Shown: positions 24,147 to 31,589 of the stretch, one piece after another
Layout: every line of letters begins with the position of its first letter
Position numbering within the stretch: position 1 is the first letter of the stretch
Virus record (IMG/VR): IMGVR_UViG_3300033153_010600
Coordinates: 1 to 61,344 of that record
DNA from: a virus
Length of the DNA stretch: 61,344 bases
Direction: 5' to 3' (one strand)
Position numbers and translations under genes: made by a program
The notes under the pieces: generated by a model
Database searches by the model: none
What the model was told of the DNA's origin: nothing
What the model saw: only the letters and a program-made list of their open reading frames with translations

Positions 24147-24371
24147 TCATGCCGCCGAGATTTGCCTCACCGGCCGGAGAATGGCCCGACCGGCCATCGA
24201 ATACTTTCGTTCCGGTTCGGCCAGCGGCGGTAGATCTCGCCCATGCAGCCGTTCACGTTCCTCTATGATGGCAGCGAACTCGCCATCGTCTATCGTGTCC
24301 ATTGTCGCCTCGACGGCGGTCAGCAGAGCGTCCGATCCCCAGGGGGCGTGTAGCAGAATGTCGTGAGTCAT
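24147..24371 (-). CDS. Hypothetical protein, 74 aa
   Basis: Starts MTHDILLHAPWGSDALLTAV; acidic helical protein. ATG 24371 overlaps the stop of the HTH gene at 24368. Just past its stop, on the same strand, comes a perfect handle (24141–24127). Confidence 0.55.
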   Translation of the reverse strand: MTHDILLHAPWGSDALLTAVEATMDTIDDGEFAAIIEERERLHGRDLPPLAEPERKYSMAGRAILRPVRQISAA

Positions 24372-24613
24372 TTGCCGCCCCCCGCGAGCTTCGCCCGCTT
24401 TTCGGCCAGTCGTTTGGCCAGCGCCCGCCGGGCCTCTATCTCCACCGTTGTTGCCGGCGCCCGTCGCCCCGGGGGCGGCGTCGCCCGGGCAATTCGCCAC
24501 ACCGAGCCCGCCGGCACGCCCGTCAGCCGGGACACTTCAGCTTCACTGATTCCCAGCCTCACCAGGTCGGCCACCCGCCGCCTCACTTCGGGCCGATACT
24601 TGTGTCGTCCCAT
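24368..24613 (-). CDS. HTH protein, 81 aa
   Basis: MGRHKYRPEVRRRVADLVRL, GISEAEVSRLTGVPAGSV, then WRIARA: a helix-turn-helix of the transposase/sigma-like type over residues 5–45, followed by a basic tail (RRALAKRLAEKRAKL). ATG 24613 is behind GTGGAG. Possibly a small terminase-like or regulatory DNA-binding protein. Confidence 0.65.
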   Translation of the reverse strand: MGRHKYRPEVRRRVADLVRLGISEAEVSRLTGVPAGSVWRIARATPPPGRRAPATTVEIEARRALAKRLAEKRAKLAGGGK

Positions 24614-24773
24614 CACGGTACTCCACAATGATAGGTCCGTCGGGTATTCGATCGGGCCGAATCCGTTTGTAGCCCGACGGCCCACCGACAAATCCCCACG
24701 GGCGCCGCACGCAGACGGGCGCGTAGTATGCCGGCGGCCCCAGCGTCAATTCGCGTTTGCCGCCTTGCACCAT
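24543..24773 (-). CDS. Possible hypothetical protein, 76 aa
   Basis: Starts MVQGGKRELTLGPPAYYAPV and includes GPIIVEYRDGTTQVSARSE. It overlaps the end of the dam-like gene by 28 nt and the HTH gene by 71 nt, so it may be real or a shadow. No domain recognised. Confidence 0.35.
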   Translation of the reverse strand: MVQGGKRELTLGPPAYYAPVCVRRPWGFVGGPSGYKRIRPDRIPDGPIIVEYRDGTTQVSARSEAAGGRPGEAGNQ

Positions 24774-25657
24774 CCGCTTACCCCTACTGGGTAGTTTACC
24801 CACAGGCATTCCGTCATCCGTCTCTTCGTCTTCGCGCCCGATGCGTTGTTCGGCAGTTCAAACTCGACGCAATGCCAGCCCCGCGCTTTCGCAGTAGCAT
24901 TATACCAACGGTTATGATAACCGCTAAGCTGGAACGTGCCCTTGATTCCGGCCAGCACGTCCAGCAACTTCGCATGTTGCTCCTCCGTCATCTCGTGCTC
25001 GTAACAGCGCGTCGCCGTCCGCGTCTCGTGCAAGTAGGGGGGGTCGATATAATAGTGCGTTCGCGGCCCATCCTGTTGCCGGATCACGTCAATCGCGTCG
25101 TCATTTAGTATCACCACCCGTTTAAGCCGCTCGTGCGCCTTGGGCAAACCCTCCACGGTAGAAAGCCAGGACGCCACCTGCTCGTTCATCCCCCGCCGCG
25201 TCCGGTTGCGCGAAAGCGTGGCGAAGTCCTTGCCGAGCCCCTGGCGAGATTGGCGGTAGCGGATGAAGAAGTTGACAGCCGAAACGACGCACGGCGTCTC
25301 CCGGGGCATGTTGTCCTGGTTGTACTGGACGGCTGCTTGCCACCGCGCTTGGCTGAACGGCGTTGCCTCAACGACCCGGTAGAAGGCCGCAAACGCGTCG
25401 TCGTCCTGAAGCGTTCGCCAGAAGTTTACCAGGCCCCCGTTAATGTCGTTCACCACCTCGCTGCATCCGCGCATTTCCGCCGAGCCGTCATACTCCGGCG
25501 AACCCTCGTACCAATCGCGGTCCGGGTCGCGGGCAAATAGCACCGCACCGCCGCCAAAATACGGCTCGACGTAGTGCAAGTGCGGGGGCATCAGGCCGAC
25601 GATCCGCTTCGCCATGTAGTGCTTTCCACCGTGGATCTTTAGGGGGAGGCTGCTCAT
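24746..25657 (-). CDS. Dam-like DNA adenine methyltransferase (D12 class), 303 aa
   Basis: PLKIHGGKHYMAKRIVGLMP is motif I/X of the D12 family (GGK-x-x-x-A), YVEPYFGGGAVLF follows, then YYIDPPYLHETR (motif IV DPPY). It would methylate adenine in a short site, possibly against restriction. The start is taken at ATG 25657; the ribosome site is weak. The gene lies at the 3' end of the minus-strand mini-array, on the same transcript. Confidence 0.85.
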   Translation of the reverse strand: MSSLPLKIHGGKHYMAKRIVGLMPPHLHYVEPYFGGGAVLFARDPDRDWYEGSPEYDGSAEMRGCSEVVNDINGGLVNFWRTLQDDDAFAAFYRVVEATPFSQARWQAAVQYNQDNMPRETPCVVSAVNFFIRYRQSRQGLGKDFATLSRNRTRRGMNEQVASWLSTVEGLPKAHERLKRVVILNDDAIDVIRQQDGPRTHYYIDPPYLHETRTATRCYEHEMTEEQHAKLLDVLAGIKGTFQLSGYHNRWYNATAKARGWHCVEFELPNNASGAKTKRRMTECLWVNYPVGVSGWCKAANAN

Positions 25658-25677
25658 GGCCAACATAGCGCCTATTA

Positions 25678-25972
25678 TTCGCAACACACTTCTCAGATTT
25701 CAGCCGTTGTCACTAGGTGAGGAGGATACGAAACTGACCGAGAGGCTGCTCTCGCAACACACTTCTCAGACTTCAGCCGTTGTCACGCCCGGATGATGGG
25801 CGTGAGGCGGTCCTATTTCTCGCAACACACTTCTCAGATTTTAGCCGTCGTCACCACACCCGCGCGGTTGACACTGGCCCCATCTCGGCTACTCGCAACA
25901 CACTTCTCGATTTTTAGCCGTCGTTACTAGCGACAAACGCCGGCGCGATCCCGCACTCTCGCAACACACTTC
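25678..25972 (-). CRISPR. Minus-strand CRISPR-like mini-array, 4 full repeats plus a leader half-repeat
   Basis: Read on the minus strand: a half-repeat GAAGTGTGTTGCGAG (25972–25958), then full 36-nt repeats at 25927–25892, 25854–25819, 25786–25751 and 25713–25678, separated by spacers of 30, 37, 32 and 37 nt. Repeats match those of the main array (5' part GTRAC[A/G]ACGGCTRAAR, 3' part GAAGTGTGTTGCGAG; the last has GCGAA). The half-repeat begins 9 nt after a -10 box, so the first guide would carry only the 3' handle. The dam-like gene follows. No cas gene is adjacent. Confidence 0.8.
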
Positions 25973-25981
25973 ATGCTCCCT

Positions 25982-25990
25982 ATTATAGCA
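25982..25990 (-). promoter_or_regulatory. Extended -10 promoter of the mini-array
   Basis: TGCTATAAT on the minus strand (extended -10, TGnTATAAT). The half-repeat starts 9 nt downstream, essentially at the transcription start. Closely similar sequence precedes the handle at 47726 on the plus strand (CGGCCGTTAAGGCTGCTATAAT). Confidence 0.65.
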
Positions 25991-26086
25991 GCCTTGACGG
26001 CCGAGCGTCCATGGATTCCCGAAGGGAACCTAACTCCTACCCCCGCAACGATTTAGGGTTTCCGGCCGAAATTGCCCGGGAGAAGG

Positions 26087-26214
26087 TATAATAGGCATCG
26101 TGGACGCAAGATGACGATCGCCGAACTGCCCGATGGCGCGGCCGGGCTGCGAAAGCAGCATGGGATAGAAGTGTGTTGCGAGGTCGCTCCCTGTCCACCG
26201 GCCGCGTTTTTTTT
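26087..26214 (+). promoter_or_regulatory. Leader with terminator hairpin whose loop contains a handle
   Basis: TATAAT (26087–26092) starts a leader. A 9-bp perfect stem CGCGGCCGG (26137–26145) / CCGGCCGCG (26198–26206) is followed by T8 (26207–26214), an intrinsic terminator or attenuator. Its long loop holds a GAAA tetraloop hairpin (26146–26159) and a perfect GAAGTGTGTTGCGAG (26168–26182). The ParB-like gene starts at 26229, so expression may depend on what binds the loop. Confidence 0.65.
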
Positions 26215-26228
26215 GTGGAGGCTAGAGC

Positions 26229-27089
26229 ATGGCTGAAACCAAACGGCTATCCATCAACCTGATCCGCCGCGACAAGAGCACGCAGGGACGAGTGGGCGTC
26301 GACACGGAAACGGTAGAACAATACCGGGAAGTCTATACGGAGCTGCCGCCCCCCAAGGTCTGCAAGGACGACGAGGGCATCTACTGGCTATATGACGGCT
26401 TCGCCACGATAGAGGCGTTTACCCTAGAGGGCCGCAAACAGATCGACTGCGAGGTCCGCAAGGGCAGCTACGAAGACGCCAGGTGGCTGGCGGCCGGCGC
26501 GAACGTTGACCACGACACCGCCGGCCGGCGGCGGACAAACGCGGACAAGCGGCGGGCCGTCGAAGTGGCCCTGTCGTGCCCGCGGTCGGACGAGAAGTCG
26601 AACGGCGAGATCGCGGATCACTGCCGGGTCAGCCGCGACCTAGTTGCCTCGGTCCGGGCGGAAATTGGCGACACGGTACTTTTGGGGGGAAGGGTCGGCT
26701 CAGCCGACCCTTCCCTACTATCCGGGGGGGGCGCGGCGGCCGGCACTTTGGCGGCCGCCTCGAAGCGGCAGCGGGCAAAAACATCTAAGCAAAAGCCACC
26801 CAAAGCCGAGACGCCCGAGCCTACCTCGCCGCCGAACGGCTCCAGCCGCCTCTCCGCCCCCGCTTCGGCTGAGGACTGCGGGCACCACGATGACCCGAAG
26901 TATCTCCACGGCACGCGGGCCGAGCTGAAGGATCGCCTCACGAAACGGCTCACTTCGCTACATTCATTGCTGGGCGAGATCGACAAACTGTACGATCGGA
27001 TAGGAGCAAATACGGGGCAGGTAGAGGAGCACCTGGCGGCGATCGCCAAGGCCCAGCACAGCCTGGCGGCGATCGCCAACGGTCTATAG
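26229..27089 (+). CDS. ParB/Srx-domain protein with an inserted REP-like segment, 286 aa
   Basis: ATG behind GTGGAGGCTAGAGC. Residues 1–120 resemble a ParB N-terminal domain (RVGVDTETVEQYREVY, YWLYDGFATIEAF, AAGANVDHDTAGRRR), with an HTH (DEKSNGEIADHCRVSRDLVA) at about 118–140. The REP-like element (26671–26733) is read in frame as VLLGGRVGSADPSLLSGGG. A disordered linker and a C-terminal coiled coil follow. TAG stop; 14 more codons lead to a TAA that overlaps the next ATG. May act in plasmid-like segregation or as a regulator. Confidence 0.7.
   Translation: MAETKRLSINLIRRDKSTQGRVGVDTETVEQYREVYTELPPPKVCKDDEGIYWLYDGFATIEAFTLEGRKQIDCEVRKGSYEDARWLAAGANVDHDTAGRRRTNADKRRAVEVALSCPRSDEKSNGEIADHCRVSRDLVASVRAEIGDTVLLGGRVGSADPSLLSGGGAAAGTLAAASKRQRAKTSKQKPPKAETPEPTSPPNGSSRLSAPASAEDCGHHDDPKYLHGTRAELKDRLTKRLTSLHSLLGEIDKLYDRIGANTGQVEEHLAAIAKAQHSLAAIANGL
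26671..26733. repeat. Palindromic REP-like element, copy 2 (inside the ParB-like gene)
   Basis: ACACGGTACTTTTGGGGGG, then the palindrome around AAGGGTCGGCTCAGCCGACC, then CCTACTATCCGGGGGGGG. Shares the upstream GGCGACACGGTACTTTT with copy 3, so the repeat unit is at least 60 bp. Confidence 0.7.
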
Positions 27090-27130
27090 TCGATGTACGC
27101 TCGCCACTACGAACTACGGGAGCTATACTA

Positions 27131-28198
27131 ATGTGCGAGTTCTTATCCGGCGTGGTCACGATAGAACGGTGCCCTCGTGTGCTTTGTGCCGATTTATGGC
27201 ATCACGAGCGCACGGTGGAGGCGTTCGATCTCAAACCAGAAACGTACCGGGAGTGGGAATGGACTAGGGACGACGACGGCGCCAGCCTCACGGTGCGTGC
27301 CGCGCCGGGCGAAAAAAGCAGCGTGCTGAAGTCGGCTATTCTTGCGAAGTTCCCAACGCGGGAAGACGCGCTGAGGGATTGTATCGCACAAACGTTGGAG
27401 AAAGGTGGTTCGCTCTCCCTTTGCGATTGCACGCTACCCGATAATCTAACGCTACCCGAGTCGATCGGCGGCGGGCTCGACTTTAGTAGATGTACACTAC
27501 CCGATGGTCTGACGCTACCCGAGTCGATCGGCGGCGGGCTCGACTTTAGTAGATGTACACTACCCGATGGTCTGACGCTACCCAAGACGATAGACGGTTG
27601 GCTCAACCTTAGTTACTGCGTGCTGCCTGCCGATTTGACGTTGCCCAAGTCGATCGGCGGTGCATTCTACTTTCGCGGTTGCACGCTGCCCGCTGGTTTG
27701 ACGCTGCCCAAAACAGTAGGCGGTTGTCTCGACCTTTGCGGTTGCACGCTGCCCGCCGATTTGAAGCTACCCGAGTCGGTCGGCGAGTGGTTCTACCTTT
27801 ACGACTGCAAACTGCCTGCCGGATTGACACTACCCAAGTCGATAGGCGGTTGGCTCGATCTTCGCGGTTGCCCATTACCTACTGGCCTGACGCTGCCCGA
27901 GTCGATCGGCGGCGGGCTTGACCTTCGCGGTTGCACGCTACCCGCCGATTTGAAGCTGCCCAAATTGGTAGGCGACTGGCTCTACCTTAGCGGTTGCTCA
28001 TTGCCTGTTGGTCTAACGCTACCCAAGATAGTCGGCGGTTCGCTCTCCCTTTGCGATTGCAAGCTACCCGCCGGATTGAAGCTACCTGAGTCGATTGGCG
28101 GTTGCCTTGACCTTCGTCGCTGCACGCTGGCTGAGGGGCTAACATTGGACCTGAGCAAATATAGTGTGGTCCGCGCTGCAAGCTGGCTGAAGGCTTAA
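27131..28198 (+). CDS. Solenoid repeat protein 1, 355 aa
   Basis: Conserved N-terminal domain of about 95 aa (MCEFLSGVVTIERCPRVLCA, LKPETYREWEW), then about 12 units of 21 residues with pattern C-x-LP-x-x-L-x-LP-x-x-[IV]-G-G-x-L-x-L-x-x, probably a β-solenoid. The C-terminus is scarred: LAEGLTLDLSKY occurs once in frame, and a second copy of the same DNA (28172–28232) follows out of frame after the TAA. First of four tandem paralogues. Function unknown. Confidence 0.75.
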   Translation: MCEFLSGVVTIERCPRVLCADLWHHERTVEAFDLKPETYREWEWTRDDDGASLTVRAAPGEKSSVLKSAILAKFPTREDALRDCIAQTLEKGGSLSLCDCTLPDNLTLPESIGGGLDFSRCTLPDGLTLPESIGGGLDFSRCTLPDGLTLPKTIDGWLNLSYCVLPADLTLPKSIGGAFYFRGCTLPAGLTLPKTVGGCLDLCGCTLPADLKLPESVGEWFYLYDCKLPAGLTLPKSIGGWLDLRGCPLPTGLTLPESIGGGLDLRGCTLPADLKLPKLVGDWLYLSGCSLPVGLTLPKIVGGSLSLCDCKLPAGLKLPESIGGCLDLRRCTLAEGLTLDLSKYSVVRAASWLKA

Positions 28199-28251
28199 CA
28201 TTGGACCTGAGCAAGTACCGTATAATCCGCTAGGCAACAGGAGCCATCACA

Positions 28252-29361
28252 ATGTGCAAATTTTTATCCGGCGTGGTCACGATGGAGCGGTGCCCGCGAG
28301 TGCTCTGCGCCGACCTATGGCACCACGAGCGTACGGTGGAGGCGTTCGGCCTTAAGCCGGAGACGTACCGAGAATGGGAATGGCTCGAAGACGACGACGG
28401 CGCCAGCCTCACGGTGCGTGCTATACCCGATGAAAATCCCAACGTGTTGAAGTCGGCCATCCTAGCGAAATACCCGACGCGGGAAGAAGCGCTGAGGGCT
28501 TGTATTGCACAGGTGTTAGAGAGACATGGCAGGCTCGATTTCGGTGATTGCGTGCTGCCTGCCAACCTAACACTACCTGAGTTGATAGACGGTTGTCTCG
28601 ACTTTAGCGGATGTGCACTACCCGCCAGTCTAACACTACCCGAGACGATAGGCGAATGGCTCGATCTTAGTGGTTGTGTATTGCCTGCCGAATTAACGCT
28701 ACCCAAGTCAGTCGGCAGTTCACTCTACCTCTGCAACTGCGTGTTACCCGCTAGTTTGGAGTTACCTGAGACGATTGGTGGCTCACTTAACCTTAGTGGC
28801 TGCAAGTTGCCTGTTGGATTAACGCTACCCAATCCAATAGACGGTATACTCAACCTCAACGGCTGCACGCTACCTATTGGTTTGACGCTACCCGAGTCGA
28901 TCGGCGGCGGGCTCGACCTTCGCGGTTGCACGCTGCCCGCCGATTTGAAGCTACCCGAGTCGATCGGCGGCTCGCTTGACCTTCGCGGTTGCTCATTGCC
29001 TATTGGTCTAACGCTACCCAAGACAGTCGGCGGTTCGCTCTCCCTTTGCGATTGCAAGCTACCCGCCGGATTGAAGCTACCCGAGTCGATTAGCGGCGGA
29101 CTCGACCTTTGTGGTTGCGTACTGCCTGCCGATCTGAAGATGCCCGAGTCGGTGGGCGATTGGCTCTACCTTAGCGGTTGCTTATTGCCCGTTGGTCTAA
29201 CGCTACCCGAGACAGTCGGCGGTTCGCTCTACCTTTGCGATTGCGAGTTACCTGCTAGGCTAACGCTACCCGAGTCGATCGGCGGCTCGCTTGACCTTCG
29301 CGGTTGCACGCCGGCTGAAGGCTTAACATTGGACCTGAGCAAGTACCGCGTGATCCGTTAA
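28252..29361 (+). CDS. Solenoid repeat protein 2, 369 aa
   Basis: Same architecture as its neighbours: N-terminal domain (MCKFLSGVVTMERCPRVLCA) and about 12 repeats (LTLPESIGGGLDLRGC-type). It ends LAEGLTLDLSKY-like (PAEGLTLDLSKYRVIR). An AACAGGAGCCATCACA leader is identical to that of paralogue 3, so the ribosome site is conserved. Confidence 0.75.
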   Translation: MCKFLSGVVTMERCPRVLCADLWHHERTVEAFGLKPETYREWEWLEDDDGASLTVRAIPDENPNVLKSAILAKYPTREEALRACIAQVLERHGRLDFGDCVLPANLTLPELIDGCLDFSGCALPASLTLPETIGEWLDLSGCVLPAELTLPKSVGSSLYLCNCVLPASLELPETIGGSLNLSGCKLPVGLTLPNPIDGILNLNGCTLPIGLTLPESIGGGLDLRGCTLPADLKLPESIGGSLDLRGCSLPIGLTLPKTVGGSLSLCDCKLPAGLKLPESISGGLDLCGCVLPADLKMPESVGDWLYLSGCLLPVGLTLPETVGGSLYLCDCELPARLTLPESIGGSLDLRGCTPAEGLTLDLSKYRVIR

Positions 29362-29379
29362 TCAACAGGAGCCATCACA

Positions 29380-30678
29380 ATGTGCGAGTTCTTATCCGGC
29401 GTGGTCACGATGGAGCGGTGCCCGCGAGTGCTCTGCGCTGATTTGCGGCATTGCGAATACACAGTGGCAGCGTTCGGTCTTAAGCCGGAGACGTACCGAG
29501 AATGGGAATGGCTCGAAGACGACGACGGAGCCAGCCTCACGGTGTATGCCGCGCCCGGCGAAGAAGGCAGCGTGCTGAAGTCGGCCATCCTGGCAAAATA
29601 CCCGACGCGGGAAGACGCGCTGAGGGCTTGCGTCGCTCAGGCGTTGGAGAAACGCGGTTTGCTCGACTTTCGCAGCTGTACGCTACCCGCTGATTTGAAG
29701 CTACCCGAGTCGATGGATGACTCGCTCAATCTTCGCTATTGCACGCTACCCGACGGATTGACGCTACCCAAGTCGATCGGTGGCTGGCTCGACCTTAACA
29801 ACTCCGTGCTACCCGACGGTTTGAAGCTACCCGAATCGGTAGGCGGCTCGCTCGACCTTAGTGGCTGCAAGTTGCCTGTTGGATTGACGCTACCCAAGTC
29901 GATCGGCGGCTCGCTCGACCTTAGCGATTGTAAGCTGCACGCTGGATTGAAATTACCCAAGTCGGTGGGCAAGTGGCTCTACCTTTGCGGCTGCACGCTA
30001 CCCAACGGGCTGACGTTGCCTAAGTCGATGAACGGTTCGCTTGACCTCAGCTACTGCACGCTACCCGCCGATCTGAAGCTACCCAAGTCGATTGGCGGCT
30101 CGCTTGACCTCTATTACTGCGTGCTACCTGCTGGCCTGACGCTGCCCGAGTCGATCGGCGGCGGGCTCGATCTTCGCGGCTGCGTATTACCCGCTGGGCT
30201 GACGCTGCCCGAGTCGATCGGCGATGAACTCTGCCTTCGCAACTGCACGCTGCCCGACGATTTGACGCTGCCCGAGACAATAGGCGGTTGGCTTGACCTT
30301 CGCGGCTGCGTATTACCCGCTAGTCTGACACTACCCGAGTCGATCAGCGGCTCGCTCGATCTTCGCGGCTGCAAGCTACCCGCTAGTCTGTCGCTACCCG
30401 AGTCGATCGGCGGTTCGCTCTACCTTCGCGGCTGCACATTGTCTAGCGATTTGACATTACCCAAATCGGTAGGCGGTTCGTTTAACCTTTGCGATTGCGT
30501 ATTACCTGTTGGGCTGACGCTACCCGAGTCGATTGGCGGTGAACTCTACTTTTGGAATTGTAAGCTACCCGCTGGGCTAACGCTACCCAAGTCGATTGGC
30601 GGTTGGCTCGACCTTAGCGGCTGCACGTTGGCTGAAGGCTTAACGTTGGACCTGAGTAAGTACCGCGTGATCCGTTAA
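29380..30678 (+). CDS. Solenoid repeat protein 3, 432 aa
   Basis: Longest of the four, with about 15–16 repeat units after the shared N-terminal domain. Many units differ from neighbours only by silent changes, indicating recent internal duplication. Cysteines recur once per unit (for example LRGCTLPADL), so they probably stack along one face. It ends LSKYRVIR. Confidence 0.75.
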   Translation: MCEFLSGVVTMERCPRVLCADLRHCEYTVAAFGLKPETYREWEWLEDDDGASLTVYAAPGEEGSVLKSAILAKYPTREDALRACVAQALEKRGLLDFRSCTLPADLKLPESMDDSLNLRYCTLPDGLTLPKSIGGWLDLNNSVLPDGLKLPESVGGSLDLSGCKLPVGLTLPKSIGGSLDLSDCKLHAGLKLPKSVGKWLYLCGCTLPNGLTLPKSMNGSLDLSYCTLPADLKLPKSIGGSLDLYYCVLPAGLTLPESIGGGLDLRGCVLPAGLTLPESIGDELCLRNCTLPDDLTLPETIGGWLDLRGCVLPASLTLPESISGSLDLRGCKLPASLSLPESIGGSLYLRGCTLSSDLTLPKSVGGSFNLCDCVLPVGLTLPESIGGELYFWNCKLPAGLTLPKSIGGWLDLSGCTLAEGLTLDLSKYRVIR

Positions 30679-30696
30679 TCAACAGGAGCCAATATA

Positions 30697-31512
30697 ATGT
30701 GCGAATTTCTATCCGGCATAGTTACGATGGAGCGGTACCCTCGTGTGCTCTGCGCCGACCTACGGCATCACGAGCGCACGGTGGAGGCGTTCGATCTCAA
30801 GCCGGAAACGTACCGGGAGTGGGAATGGGTCGAGGACGACGACGGAGCCAGCCTCACGGTGCGTGCCGCGCCCGGCGAGAATCCCAGCGTGCTGAAGTCG
30901 GCCATCCTGGCGAAATACCCGACGCGGGGAGACGCGCTGAGGACTTGCGTTGCTCAGGCGTTGGAAAAAAGCGGTTCGCTCTACCTTCGCGATTGCAAGC
31001 TGCCTGACGGTTTGACGCTGCCCGAGACGATAGATGGTTGGCTCGACCTTCATGGTTGCGTATTGCCTGCTAGTCTAACGCTACCCAAAACAGTTGGTGG
31101 CTGGCTCAACCTCGACGGCTGCATGCTACCCGCCGGAGTGACGTTACCCGAGTCGATCGGCGGCTGGCTTGACCTCAACAACTCCGTGCTACCCGACGGA
31201 CTAACGCTACCCAAGTTGGTAGGCGATTCGCTCGACCTTCGCGGCTGCAATCTACCTGCTAGTCTGACGCTACCCAAGACAGTTGGCAGTTCACTCTACC
31301 TTTGCGATTGCGAGCTACCCAACGGATTGACATTACCCAAGTTGGTAGGCGGTTCGCTCGACCTTCGCGGTTGCAAGCTACCTGCTGGCCTGACGCTACC
31401 CGAGTCGATCGGCGGTTCGCTCGACCTTCGTCGCTGCACGCTAGCTGAGGGTCTGATATTGGACCTGAGCAAATATAGTGCGGTCCGCGCTGCACGTTGG
31501 CGAAGGGTTTAA
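30697..31512 (+). CDS. Solenoid repeat protein 4, 271 aa
   Basis: Shared N-terminal domain and about 8 repeats. The end is scarred like paralogue 1: LAEGLILDLSKYSAVRAA runs into a short divergent tail, and an extra copy of the AEGLTLDLSKYRVIR codons (31497–31547) follows out of frame. Last of the tandem set, 78 nt before the helicase gene. Confidence 0.75.
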   Translation: MCEFLSGIVTMERYPRVLCADLRHHERTVEAFDLKPETYREWEWVEDDDGASLTVRAAPGENPSVLKSAILAKYPTRGDALRTCVAQALEKSGSLYLRDCKLPDGLTLPETIDGWLDLHGCVLPASLTLPKTVGGWLNLDGCMLPAGVTLPESIGGWLDLNNSVLPDGLTLPKLVGDSLDLRGCNLPASLTLPKTVGSSLYLCDCELPNGLTLPKLVGGSLDLRGCKLPAGLTLPESIGGSLDLRRCTLAEGLILDLSKYSAVRAARWRRV

Positions 31513-31589
31513 CATTGGACCTGAGCAAGTACCGCGTGATTCGCTAGGGTGTAACTACCCACTATCTAATTCGGGCAAAGGAACGCACC

